Shown here: positions 27,164-36,057 of the stretch, in pieces
Layout: every line of letters starts with the position of its first letter
Numbering within the stretch: the stretch's first letter is position 1
Virus record (IMG/VR): IMGVR_UViG_3300020477_000014
Coordinates: 124,001-188,000 of that record
Direction: 5' to 3' (one strand)
Source of the DNA: a virus
Length of the DNA: 64,000 bases
Made by a program: the position numbers and the translations under genes
The notes under the pieces: generated by a model
The model's input: only the letters and a program-made list of their open reading frames with translations
Told to the model about the DNA's origin: nothing
Databases searched by the model: none

Positions 27164-28075
27164 ATGGCGATAGACAAGAATTTTTACAATCAAGCATCGG
27201 CAGCCAAGCTTGGGTGGACGCCGAATTGGTTTGGAGAAAAACACTTTGATGAGCGCTTAGTGCGCGCAGTTAAGAAGTGGCAGAAAGCGCATGGACTGAG
27301 TGGCGATGGACTGGTCGGACCCATGACTTATGCGCGGGTTTGGACAGAGCGACAGGGTGAGATTGATGAACACAAGCCGGACGCTAGCTCTATAAAATAC
27401 TCTAATTATATTGTATACAATAGCGAGTTTTATCCTATTAACTGGGACAAGGTGGTGTTGTGGTCAGAGGACGCAGGCATGAAGGCGGCGCCAGGAAATT
27501 ATTATGATTACACCGGGCGATCCAAGCGCGGTATTCGTCTCTTCGTTAATCACTGGGATGTATGTTTGAATTCTAAATCCTGTCAGCGTGTTCTTAACAA
27601 TAGAGGAATTTCGGTTCATTTTTTGATTGACAACGATGGCACCATCTATCAAACTTTAGATATGCAGCACGGCGCTTTCCACGCTGGTCACCAACGAACT
27701 AATCGAGCGTCGGTGGGAGTTGAAATTTCTAATGCATTCTATCCCAAATACCAAAATTGGTACAAGAGAAATGGGTACGGAAAAAGACCACTAGTAAAGG
27801 GAGCGAGCGTCCACGGAAGACCTATAGAAACTTTCACGGATTTCTACCCCATTCAAATTGAGGCTGCCAAAGCTCTGTGGGAAGCGGTCGAAGGATGTAC
27901 AGATGTGGAATTTGAAACACCTTTGGAGTCTGGAAAGACATCCATGAAATATGAGCAACATGTAGTGTATGGAAATTATAAAGGGATCGTCAGCCACTAT
28001 CATTGTAGTAAGAAAAAAATGGACTGTGCGAACCTAGACATAAGAAAGTTACTAAATGACCTTGCCGAAGAGTAG
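27164..28075 (+). CDS. endolysin: N-acetylmuramoyl-L-alanine amidase with a peptidoglycan-binding N-domain
   Basis: The 303-residue lysin should cleave the amide bond between N-acetylmuramic acid and the stem peptide. Residues about 1-65 are a peptidoglycan-binding domain (helix, then GLSGDGLVGPMTYARVW). The catalytic amidase_2 domain begins near 118: NHWDVCLNSKSCQ, VHFLIDNDGTIYQTLDM, HGAFHAGHQRTNRASVGVEIS and a C-terminal VSHYHCSKKKMDC with a metal-binding His and the conserved Cys. The zinc ligands would be His 126, His 167 or nearby, and Cys near the end. No signal peptide is visible, so a holin elsewhere is expected. Confidence 0.88.
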   Translation: MAIDKNFYNQASAAKLGWTPNWFGEKHFDERLVRAVKKWQKAHGLSGDGLVGPMTYARVWTERQGEIDEHKPDASSIKYSNYIVYNSEFYPINWDKVVLWSEDAGMKAAPGNYYDYTGRSKRGIRLFVNHWDVCLNSKSCQRVLNNRGISVHFLIDNDGTIYQTLDMQHGAFHAGHQRTNRASVGVEISNAFYPKYQNWYKRNGYGKRPLVKGASVHGRPIETFTDFYPIQIEAAKALWEAVEGCTDVEFETPLESGKTSMKYEQHVVYGNYKGIVSHYHCSKKKMDCANLDIRKLLNDLAEE

Positions 28076-28090
28076 AAAGTGTGTTATAAT
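28062..28090 (+). promoter_or_regulatory. sigma70-type promoter before thyX
   Basis: TTGCCG (28062-28067), 17 bases, TATAAT (28085-28090). The -35 box departs from consensus; the extended TGTGTTATAATATA context is the same as at the other early promoters. It overlaps the end of the endolysin gene. Confidence 0.75.
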
Positions 28091-28113
28091 ATAATGTACA
28101 AAAGAGGTGAAAT

Positions 28114-28851
28114 TTGGAAAGTAATTATACAAAGACCATCCCACTCTATGGTGATGGCATTGGCAAAGTGGAATATGTGGACCACATGGGAACAGATCTT
28201 ACAGTTGTCAATAGCGCTCGCGTTAGTTTTGGAAAGCACAAGAAGGATTTAGATGGTCGAGACACAAAACTCATCAAATACCTGATTAACCACCGCCACA
28301 CGTCAACACTGGAACATTGTAGTGTGACGTTTAGATTTAAAGTGCCGATGTTTGTGCGGAGCCAACACCATCGCCATCGCACGTGGTCTTATAATGAGAT
28401 ATCGAGACGCTATACGGATTTTAATATTGAGTTTTATGAGCCCAAACAATTTAGAACCCAACACACATCCAATCGACAAGCCAGCAATCCGGACGATGTT
28501 GTTAATCCCCTCCTGGAACGCTATGATCCCGCATGTAGCCATCCCATGCGTATTTTAGCATCGCGGATCATCCAAGAACACAATAACGAATCGCTTAAGT
28601 TATTTGATGATCTCATGAGCGCCGGCGTTTGCCGAGAGCAGGCTCGCGGTGTCCTTCCTCAGAGCATGTATACTGAATATTATGGCACCGTCAATCTTAA
28701 TAATCTCCTAAAGTTTGTTGACCTTCGAATACATGCCGGCGCACAATGGGAGATTCAAGAAGCTGCCAAAGCATGCTTAGAGATAGCGACAGATCTTTGG
28801 CCAGTTACGGTAAACGCTTACCGAGATCTTCGGATCGATCGAGCCAAATGA
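28114..28851 (+). CDS. thyX: flavin-dependent thymidylate synthase (ThyX)
   Basis: The 245-residue enzyme makes dTMP from dUMP using FAD, NADPH and methylenetetrahydrofolate. The ThyX signature RHRTWSYNEISRRY (RHRX7S motif) lies near residue 88-101, and the N-terminal VEYVDHMGTDLTVVNSARVSFG is typical. The C-terminal helices carry SAGVCREQARGVLPQ, the substrate-binding region. It starts at TTG after AGAGGTGA. The next gene starts in the stop codon (ATGA). Confidence 0.92.
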   Translation: MESNYTKTIPLYGDGIGKVEYVDHMGTDLTVVNSARVSFGKHKKDLDGRDTKLIKYLINHRHTSTLEHCSVTFRFKVPMFVRSQHHRHRTWSYNEISRRYTDFNIEFYEPKQFRTQHTSNRQASNPDDVVNPLLERYDPACSHPMRILASRIIQEHNNESLKLFDDLMSAGVCREQARGVLPQSMYTEYYGTVNLNNLLKFVDLRIHAGAQWEIQEAAKACLEIATDLWPVTVNAYRDLRIDRAK

Positions 28852-29756
28852 TAGCGCACGATAAGGTTGTGGTAGGTAGCTCCTTGTCGGCGGCGATGTT
28901 TGCGTTTAATAACCAATATCCGTTATTGTTTTCTCGTCCGGAATATTCTTTTCGCTTTGATTACTTCCCACCAGGTATGGATTTGTCTTTTATTGGGATT
29001 GAACCCATGGACAAAGAACTTAAGACGTTTGGGGAACCCAAGCTAGTGGGAACACCCCGTCGCGTTTTGTGGGAGACTATCATTTTTGCTTTGTCGGTGG
29101 ACGGGCTCTGTCCTCTTAGTGATTTATGTTATTCGATGCGGAACGTAGATGGTCGTATTACTTGTTCTAGCGAATATTTTAGAATAGGAGAGTTTCAAGT
29201 TAGCGAATGCGTATATTTTGGCGACGACAATGCTCAGGGCTTTGTAACCGAACGAGAGCCCGCCATCAAAAAGTATATCTGTTATGACTGGATAGCCATC
29301 AACAAAGGTGGCAAGATATCTCAGGATTATTTTAAGACCTCAGACGACTTCGTTAACGAAGTGTGGCTATATTCATCCGATCGTATCGATGGTGATACTG
29401 GCGTTAAAGATGCGTGTGTGATTTCATACCTAACACAGCAACAGCTAAAAGATTTCGACTATTCAGAAACGATGGCGCGCTTTAAAATGTTAGATGAAAT
29501 GGAGAAACGAGGACTTAAAGGACCGCAGAACGGTCTTACCACCGCCGGCAACCCTAAGCACTATAAGATCCGCGCCACGCATATGCGGAGAGAAAAGAAG
29601 AAGAATTACGAGAGAGATTGGACTCCCCATGTGTGTGTGGTGATTCCCGACGTTAATGAAGAAGATTTGCTCCTGGAATTTAAAGAGAAGAGTCAATCTA
29701 ATGATACATTTTTGAGGTTTTATAGTGCATTTAGCGGGAATAATACCGGTCGCTAA
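28848..29756 (+). CDS. hypothetical protein, possible nucleotide/flavin-binding N-terminus
   Basis: The 302-residue protein starts at the ATGA junction with thyX, so the long upstream extension of the frame is discarded. The N-terminus KVVVGSSLSAAMFAF resembles the first strand and Gly-Ser turn of a Rossmann-type fold, but lacks the exact GXGXXG. The middle is rich in aromatic and acidic residues, the C-terminal 100 are charged and contain MRREKKKNYER. Translational coupling to thyX suggests a nucleotide-metabolism role, which is an inference. Confidence 0.5.
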   Translation: MIAHDKVVVGSSLSAAMFAFNNQYPLLFSRPEYSFRFDYFPPGMDLSFIGIEPMDKELKTFGEPKLVGTPRRVLWETIIFALSVDGLCPLSDLCYSMRNVDGRITCSSEYFRIGEFQVSECVYFGDDNAQGFVTEREPAIKKYICYDWIAINKGGKISQDYFKTSDDFVNEVWLYSSDRIDGDTGVKDACVISYLTQQQLKDFDYSETMARFKMLDEMEKRGLKGPQNGLTTAGNPKHYKIRATHMRREKKKNYERDWTPHVCVVIPDVNEEDLLLEFKEKSQSNDTFLRFYSAFSGNNTGR

Positions 29757-30627
29757 TTTAAAGACCGATTTGCAGACAGTTTTCCCCGAGGTCCTATTGC
29801 CTCTGGCGCCAGATTTTACTGCTATTCAGAAGTCAGTATATGAATGTGCTTTGGTCGGCTGCCAAACGATCTGGGTTGTAGCCAATAATGATCTGGCTCC
29901 AATCGTGCGCAAGAGCGTCGGTGAGTGGGTTTATGATCCGGTGTATTATAATCGCACAATGACGCAGTTTTATAGGGAAGTAAGGAAAGAGATACCTATT
30001 TACTATGTCCCTATCCACCCCAAGGATCGGGATAGGCGAGATTGTTATGCATGGTCCATTCTTTATGGCGCTTATAGCGCGTGGTCGGTAGCCTATAAAA
30101 TTTCTAAATGGGTGAGACCTGAAAAATATTATGTTTCTTTTCCGTTATCTGCTTATAAGCTTGACTTCTTGCGAAGAGAAAGACTATCTATAGCTAATAA
30201 AGAAAAGAACTTTTTTCTTTCTTATGAAGATAAGACCATTAAAGACAATTTGCCTTTAGCATTTACATTTACAGGAGATGATTTTATAAAATGCCGCCGA
30301 GATCTAAACAAAAAGACAACAAGGGAATTTTTACCCCCTTCACCCGACCAACGGTACCCGTCACAAAAGAGGCCTCTAGCCGACAGGTGGAGCGCGAGAA
30401 CGTTCGACCTCTCCACGGTTTTTGAGCAGCTAACACTTTCCGACAGCAATATTGTTCCTATAGAAAAGTTCTACGATCTTTCTGAGTGGGGACAGTATTG
30501 TGCTTTTTTATGTCAAGAAAGTGACAAATTAATAAAAAAACCATATAAAGACTTGATCAAACCAAGATTTCATGTTAAATTACCATATACATCATCAGGA
30601 GGGAAAGATGAAGAAATCGAAGATTAA
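29725..30627 (+). CDS. predicted nucleotidyltransferase-fold protein, function unknown
   Basis: The 300-residue protein starts at GTG inside the previous gene (32-base overlap). The N-terminus GIIPVANLKTDLQ resembles the nucleotide-binding loop of sugar-nucleotide transferases, though the GXGTR motif is weak. VYECALVGCQTIWVVANNDLAPIVR and DCYAWSILYGAYSAWSV continue the Rossmann-like order of such enzymes. The C-terminal third is basic with a Lys/Pro-rich end. No sugar or tRNA target can be named. It could alternatively be a structural or regulatory protein; its start and end overlap both neighbours. Confidence 0.4.
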   Translation: MHLAGIIPVANLKTDLQTVFPEVLLPLAPDFTAIQKSVYECALVGCQTIWVVANNDLAPIVRKSVGEWVYDPVYYNRTMTQFYREVRKEIPIYYVPIHPKDRDRRDCYAWSILYGAYSAWSVAYKISKWVRPEKYYVSFPLSAYKLDFLRRERLSIANKEKNFFLSYEDKTIKDNLPLAFTFTGDDFIKCRRDLNKKTTREFLPPSPDQRYPSQKRPLADRWSARTFDLSTVFEQLTLSDSNIVPIEKFYDLSEWGQYCAFLCQESDKLIKKPYKDLIKPRFHVKLPYTSSGGKDEEIED

Positions 30628-33600
30628 ATTTGTGGGGCTCCACGCACATTCAGTGGCAGGGTCGATTTTTGACGCCATCGGGTATCCACAGCAACATATG
30701 GATTTTGCATATCAGAACGGATGCGAAGCGCTAGCTTTGACAGATCATGGAAACATGAATGGCTTAGCTTATCAAGTGCTTCATGCCAAAAAGATGCAAG
30801 AGGCTGGACAAAACTTTAAACCAATATTTGGATGTGAAGCATATTTTATCCCGTCTCTTGAGGAATGGCGAGAGGAATACGCAAAAGCCAAAGAAGATAA
30901 GAAGCGCGCCCGGTCCTTATCTAAAGACAAGGCGTCCGGCGCCACCATGGAAGACGAAGGCGCCAGCAAAGCAACGCAAGACATTCTCCGTCGTCGTCGC
31001 CATTTGGTGTTATTGGTTCAGAACCAAAAGGGGTTGACCAATTTATTCAAGCTAGTGTCCGAGAGCTACAAACCAGAGAATTACTATCGCTATCCACGAA
31101 TGGACTATGCGCTCTTGGAAAAGTATAACGAGGGACTCATCGCAGCTAGCGCATGCTTGGGTGGAGTGTATGCGGGGAACTATTGGGAGAACCGAGAGAA
31201 CGCAGCCGATGTGCTAGCAGCTATGGATGAAACATCTCAGAAGATGAAAAGTATCTTTGGGGATCGTTGGTATGCAGAAATCCAATGGAACAACGTACCG
31301 GAACAGCACGAACTAAATCAATATGTGATTGAGACTGCAAAACGCAATGACATCAAGCTCATCTCAACAGCCGATAGCCACTATCCTAACCCGGACGCAT
31401 GGAAAGACCGAGAGCTTTACAAGAGACTTGGTTGGCTCGGCAAAGGAAAGCCATCGTGGGCAGACGAAGAGAGCGAATTGCCCGATGGTGTTGATGAGAT
31501 TGGCTATGAACTGTATCCGAAGAACGGCGACCAGATGTGGGATTCGTATCTTAAATACTCAGAAGAGTCAGACCACGAGTATGATGATGACGTGGTGCTG
31601 GAGAGCATTGAAGAAACCTATCGAATTGCTTTCGATCGTATCGAGAGTTTTCTTCCAGATAACACAGTCAGGCTTCCAAACTTTGTGGTACCAGCCGGCT
31701 ACACCGCAACGCAGGCGTTGGTTCAATTCGCCCTGGAAGGACTTAAAGATAGAAACCTACAGAAGAACCAGGAGTACATAGATCGATTACGACATGAGCT
31801 AAACGTTATCGATGACCGAGGGTTCTCCAAGTATTTCCTCACCATGAAGGCGATCGCTGACGTGGCTACCGATAAGATGTTGGCTGGTCCAGGTCGCGGG
31901 TCTGCGGCAGGGTCGTTGGTGGCTTATGTCCTAGGAATTACACAGGTTGATCCCATCAAGCATGGTCTGTTGTTTTCTCGCTTCTTACGATCAGATGCCA
32001 CGGACTACCCGGACATCGACTATGATGTTTCTGACTCCATGGATCTTAAAGAATCATTGGTGGAAATGTGGGGCAAGGATTGTGTCGCGCCCATATCTAA
32101 TTGGAACACGCTTCAATTGAAATCTCTGATTAAGGACATTTCAAAGCTGTACGGCGTTCCTTTCACAGAGGCCAACACGGTCACTAACATTATGATCCGC
32201 GAAGCGCTTCCAGAAGCCAAACGCCGCCATGGCATCAAGGCTGGTGTGTATACTCCGACGTGGGAAGAGGTGATGGAATTCTCGCCCACACTTCAAAAGT
32301 ATCTCGACAAACATCCCCACATCAAGACGCACGTTGAGGGGCTGGTTGGTCAGGTTCGATCGTGCTCTCGGCATGCCGGCGGCGTTGTCATCGCAGAGAA
32401 CCTTGATGAGAGCATGCCTCTTATTAACTCCGGCGGGGTGCGACAAGCTCCATGGTCAGAGGGACAGAACGTCCGCCACCTAGAGCCCATGGGCTTCATC
32501 AAGTTTGACTTGTTGGGTCTTTCCACATTAAAGATGATGGAGGGCTGCATCGAACATGTCTTGCGTCGTCATCACGGAATCGAGAATCCAACGTTTGCCG
32601 AAGTTCGGAAGTATTACGACGAAAACCTTCATCCCGACATCATGAACATGAACGATCAAGAGGTGTATGAGAACATATTCCACAGCGGCAAATGGGCTGG
32701 CGTCTTCCAATTCACAGAGGACGGAGCACAGAAGTTTTGCACGAGAGTAAAACCTAAGAACATCATCGACCTTTCAGCCATCACATCAATTTATCGCCCG
32801 GGACCGTTGGCGGCAGATGTACATGAAGAATATGTAGAAGCCAAAGAGCATCCACATAGAGTCTCTTATCTGTCTGATGAAGTGTGCGAACTCACACAAG
32901 AGACGTTCGGCTTTCTGATCTTCCAAGAGCAGATTGCTCTGCTGGCTCACCGGCTCGGAGGCTTAACTTTGGATGAGGGAAACCTGTTACGCAAAGTACT
33001 CACCAAGAAAGGAACAGGCAAAGACAACATCAAAGAGAAGCTTCGGCAGAAGTTTATCAAAGGTTGTGCTAGCAAGAAGATCACCAAAACAGACGCACAG
33101 AATTTGTGGGATAAGTTTGAATACTTCTCTGGCTATGGGTTTAACAAATCCCATGCTGTTTCGTATTCTATCATCTCGTTCCAATGTGCGTGGTTATGGA
33201 ACTACTACCCAGTAGAATGGATGGCAGCGTTCTTGGACAAGGAGCCCGAGAGCAGAAAAGAGAAAGCCATTAACATCGCCAAAAAGTATGGCTTCAAAAT
33301 CGCACCGCTAGACATTAACAAGTCAGGTGTTGTTTGGGAAATTAGCGATGATGGCAAGACTTTGATCCAACCTCTTACTTCCATTAAAGGGTTCGGTCAT
33401 GCAGCTATCGAGCAAGTCTTGAATCATCGCCCCTTTATGAACGCGGAAGATCTTTTGTTTCGCGAAGAAGTGGTATACGGAAAGTTAAATAAGAAATGTT
33501 TAGATGCGTTGTGTCGTGCTGGTGCCTTGGACCTTCTTATGGACGATCGATTTACTGGCCGTAAGCATTTTTGGTCTGCATGTGTGGTTGAGCGTCCTAA

Positions 33601-34030
33601 AAATTTAAAGAAACTTACGGAAAATATAGAACTATACCGACCGGAAGGAGATTTTACCGAAGAAGAGATTATCCAATTTAAAACTGACTTAACGGGGGTT
33701 TTTCCAATAAACTTGGTTATCAGCCCGGAGACAGTTCAGCGTCTTCAAGAAAAGTATATCCCTCCTATTTCTGAGTTCGATCCAGATTTACAGGTATGCT
33801 GGTTTATTCCGCGCAAGATTGTTCCAAGAAAAACAAAAAATGGAAAGCTTTATTGGATTGTTGAGACTATTGACACCAACAATGAACTAACTAAGATTAG
33901 GTGCTGGGGCGTTAAGCCGGAGAAGGATAAGATCTTTTTGAACCGACCTTATATGGCTCGTTTGAAGTATGATCAAAATTGGGGATTTTCTACATATGCA
34001 ATTGGCAAGACATTTAAATTGCTGGGGTGA
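30608..34030 (+). CDS. DNA polymerase III alpha subunit (family C, DnaE-type)
   Basis: The 1140-residue protein is a complete family C replicative polymerase. It starts with the PHP domain (GLHAHSVAGSIFDAI, then LTDHGNMNG), which binds metals for proofreading or stability. The palm carries GPGRGSAAGSLVAYVLG (about 424-440) and the catalytic YPDIDYDVSD (about 465-474). Fingers and beta-clamp-binding tandem HhH parts follow. The C-terminal 150 residues include an OB-like segment. ATG 30608 follows AGGAGG. It is a bacterial-type replicase, not the family B enzyme usual in T4 relatives. Confidence 0.92.
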   Translation: MKKSKIKFVGLHAHSVAGSIFDAIGYPQQHMDFAYQNGCEALALTDHGNMNGLAYQVLHAKKMQEAGQNFKPIFGCEAYFIPSLEEWREEYAKAKEDKKRARSLSKDKASGATMEDEGASKATQDILRRRRHLVLLVQNQKGLTNLFKLVSESYKPENYYRYPRMDYALLEKYNEGLIAASACLGGVYAGNYWENRENAADVLAAMDETSQKMKSIFGDRWYAEIQWNNVPEQHELNQYVIETAKRNDIKLISTADSHYPNPDAWKDRELYKRLGWLGKGKPSWADEESELPDGVDEIGYELYPKNGDQMWDSYLKYSEESDHEYDDDVVLESIEETYRIAFDRIESFLPDNTVRLPNFVVPAGYTATQALVQFALEGLKDRNLQKNQEYIDRLRHELNVIDDRGFSKYFLTMKAIADVATDKMLAGPGRGSAAGSLVAYVLGITQVDPIKHGLLFSRFLRSDATDYPDIDYDVSDSMDLKESLVEMWGKDCVAPISNWNTLQLKSLIKDISKLYGVPFTEANTVTNIMIREALPEAKRRHGIKAGVYTPTWEEVMEFSPTLQKYLDKHPHIKTHVEGLVGQVRSCSRHAGGVVIAENLDESMPLINSGGVRQAPWSEGQNVRHLEPMGFIKFDLLGLSTLKMMEGCIEHVLRRHHGIENPTFAEVRKYYDENLHPDIMNMNDQEVYENIFHSGKWAGVFQFTEDGAQKFCTRVKPKNIIDLSAITSIYRPGPLAADVHEEYVEAKEHPHRVSYLSDEVCELTQETFGFLIFQEQIALLAHRLGGLTLDEGNLLRKVLTKKGTGKDNIKEKLRQKFIKGCASKKITKTDAQNLWDKFEYFSGYGFNKSHAVSYSIISFQCAWLWNYYPVEWMAAFLDKEPESRKEKAINIAKKYGFKIAPLDINKSGVVWEISDDGKTLIQPLTSIKGFGHAAIEQVLNHRPFMNAEDLLFREEVVYGKLNKKCLDALCRAGALDLLMDDRFTGRKHFWSACVVERPKNLKKLTENIELYRPEGDFTEEEIIQFKTDLTGVFPINLVISPETVQRLQEKYIPPISEFDPDLQVCWFIPRKIVPRKTKNGKLYWIVETIDTNNELTKIRCWGVKPEKDKIFLNRPYMARLKYDQNWGFSTYAIGKTFKLLG

Positions 34031-34036
34031 TGGTGT

Positions 34037-34759
34037 GTGAGTGTTTCTAATAAATTGAAATGGATGCGCTTATTAGATGAATATCGACATGTTCACACCC
34101 AGCTACACTATACTAAGGAAATGTGTAAAGAGGCGGCTCCCCTCTTCCAGAGTCATTATGAAGAGTTTTGCCGTCGCCACGGAATTGATCTTAATAAACT
34201 TAACGAACAAAACCGTCGACGAATTCAGGAAGTTTATGGACTTAAGACAGGCGAAAGCGAACCAACTCCGACAGTCAAAAAAATCGATTTCGTCCTTCCT
34301 CCGTCTCCGGGCGCTTTAGTAGTTTTTAGTGGTGACCGAACTCAAGACTCGCCGGCGTCTTCTGCGGAGTTTTCGAAAGAAGAAAAGCACATTCATGATA
34401 TTTTCTCGCGACTCTTTAAAAAGATCGCGTCTCACATTCACCCCGATAAGTTCCCGTCCGATATGGCAAAAAATGAACAAAAACGCTTGATAAATTTATT
34501 TCATCAAGTTAAATTAGCATTAGAAGAAAGGAGGTATTTTGTGTTAATAGATGCCGCAGAGGAAATGAAGATCTCTCTTCCTAAAAACTATGCTCAGCAA
34601 AACAAGTGGTTAAAAGAGCAAATTAGGATTACACGCACCGAACAACAAGAGGAACAAAGAACGTATAATTATTTATTTTCGGAAGCAGAGACAGACAAAG
34701 AAAAAGACAACATTATAAGATCATTCATGTATCAACTGTTTAATTTGGTTATACCATAG
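34037..34759 (+). CDS. J-domain protein
   Basis: The 240-residue protein has a J domain at about residues 115-180: a helix LFKKIASHI directly before the HPD motif (SHIHPDKFP), then a helix ending VKLALEERRYFVLIDAAEEM. J domains stimulate DnaK-type Hsp70s and recruit clients. The N-terminal 70 residues are helical and basic, possibly client-binding. It starts at GTG 34037, six bases after the polymerase stop. With GroEL, GroES, ClpP and ClpS it extends the phage's chaperone set. Confidence 0.7.
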   Translation: MSVSNKLKWMRLLDEYRHVHTQLHYTKEMCKEAAPLFQSHYEEFCRRHGIDLNKLNEQNRRRIQEVYGLKTGESEPTPTVKKIDFVLPPSPGALVVFSGDRTQDSPASSAEFSKEEKHIHDIFSRLFKKIASHIHPDKFPSDMAKNEQKRLINLFHQVKLALEERRYFVLIDAAEEMKISLPKNYAQQNKWLKEQIRITRTEQQEEQRTYNYLFSEAETDKEKDNIIRSFMYQLFNLVIP

Positions 34760-34768
34760 GAGGTAATT

Positions 34769-35752
34769 GTGATTACGGATATCGTTATAGGTCTTCAACA
34801 TGGAGACGAAGGAAAAGGAAAAGTAACTCATCATCTTTTAAAAAAGGGAGAATATACTCATTGTATTAGGTTCAATGGAAGCTGTAATGCAGGTCACACG
34901 ATCTACCATGAAGGTAAAAGATTTGTCACTCATCATATTCCCGCGGGGGTTTTCTTTGGAGTAAAGTCTATTGTTGGTCCTGGTTGTGTTTTGAATATAG
35001 ATAAGTTTTTTGAAGAGCTTCAGTATTTAAAATCTGAAGGCATCGATACAGAAAATCTAGTGAAGGTAGCCAGCAATACTCACATAATTAGACAGTCGCA
35101 TATTGACGAGGATAGTCGGGAATATAAAATAGGCACCACTAAGTCGGGCAACGGACCTGCTTATCGCGATAAATATGGGCGCCATGGCTTGCGCGCAGAA
35201 AGTGTTGAGGCTCTAAGTCCGTTTATAATTGATATAATAGAAGAGTTGTATTCGCATGACGATCCTGTGATACTGATGGAGGGCGCCCAAGGCTTTTCTT
35301 TGGATATTGATTGGGGCGATTATCCATTTGTTACTTCAAGCCACACGGGAACAGCGGGTGCCATTCTTAATGGAATCGATCCGAGATCAATAAGGGACGT
35401 TTGGGGGGTAGCCAAGGTATATGAAACCTATGTAGGCAACAGAGTGTTTCAGCCTGATAGTCCCTTGTTCAATGATATTCAACGCGTGGGTAAAGAAGTT
35501 GGCGCCACCACCGGGCGCCCGAGACAATGCAACTGGCTGGACTGTGGGCAATTGCAGACTGCCATTAAAATAAATGGCGTCAATAACTTAGTTATTAATA
35601 AAATGGACATATTGCGTGAGATAGGCGTGTGGGGAGTTAGAAACCCTTATTTAGTCTTAGGATCGGAAGAAGAAATGATGAAAATGATTCATAGTTGTTG
35701 TCCTCCGAGCGTCACGAGTATTTTTTATTCAGATTCTCCAGAATTTATTTGA
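34769..35752 (+). CDS. adenylosuccinate synthetase family protein (PurA/PurZ-like)
   Basis: The 327-residue enzyme belongs to the PurA family: GLQHGDEGKGK (P-loop, residues 8-18), NAGHT, GTTKSGNGPAYRDKYGRHGLR, EGAQGFSLDIDWGDYPFVTSS and the GATTGRPRQCNWLD segment. PurA adds aspartate to IMP; phage PurZ acts on dGMP toward 2-aminoadenine. Cellular PurA is about 430 residues, and this short size is nearer to phage PurZ. The catalytic Asp of GDEGKGK is kept, whereas Z-phage PurZ usually has Ser. It is therefore PurA-like or the intermediate 'PurZ0' type. It starts at GTG after AGGAGG. Confidence 0.82.
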   Translation: MITDIVIGLQHGDEGKGKVTHHLLKKGEYTHCIRFNGSCNAGHTIYHEGKRFVTHHIPAGVFFGVKSIVGPGCVLNIDKFFEELQYLKSEGIDTENLVKVASNTHIIRQSHIDEDSREYKIGTTKSGNGPAYRDKYGRHGLRAESVEALSPFIIDIIEELYSHDDPVILMEGAQGFSLDIDWGDYPFVTSSHTGTAGAILNGIDPRSIRDVWGVAKVYETYVGNRVFQPDSPLFNDIQRVGKEVGATTGRPRQCNWLDCGQLQTAIKINGVNNLVINKMDILREIGVWGVRNPYLVLGSEEEMMKMIHSCCPPSVTSIFYSDSPEFI

Positions 35753-35777
35753 CAACCTTAGATTTTTATGTTATATT
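35749..35777 (+). promoter_or_regulatory. sigma70-type promoter
   Basis: TTGACA (35749-35754), 17 bases, TATATT (35772-35777), overlapping the end of the purA-like gene. The transcript begins just before the small basic-protein gene at 35803. Confidence 0.85.
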
Positions 35778-35802
35778 ATATATGAACCAACAGGAGGGTT
35801 TA

Positions 35803-36057
35803 ATGGCCAAGAGCTACCAAGAAAAAAAGAAATTTGTGAAAGAATATATTCGTTCACTGAACGCCATCGAAGAAGCGATGGAACCATTTAAAGAACAAAA
35901 ACGAGACTTACGTGCGGAATTCCGAGAGAACGGCTGGCTGAGCACAGATGAACTTCGCTCAGCAGTCAAAGCGTATCGTCTCTATAAGGGCAAACATGAT
36001 ATTGATGAAATCGTAGACAGTTTCAATATTTTGTTTGGAGGAAAAGAAAATGAATGA
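35803..36057 (+). CDS. small helical charged protein, unknown function
   Basis: The 84-residue protein starts at ATG 35803 after CAGGAGGG; an earlier ATG at 35782 lies too near the promoter. It is all-helical with Lys/Glu/Arg-rich repeats, and LRAEFRENGWLSTDELRSAVKAYRLYKGK recalls the small GapR-like (DUF2312) DNA-binding proteins, though the match is weak. It overlaps the next gene by eight bases. Confidence 0.5.
   Translation: MAKSYQEKKKFVKEYIRSLNAIEEAMEPFKEQKRDLRAEFRENGWLSTDELRSAVKAYRLYKGKHDIDEIVDSFNILFGGKENE

Noticed and set aside
34769-35752. Claim that the phage has a Z-genome
   Set aside because: The PurA-like enzyme keeps the catalytic Asp and no DatZ or MazZ gene is recognised in the window, so this is left as a hypothesis.
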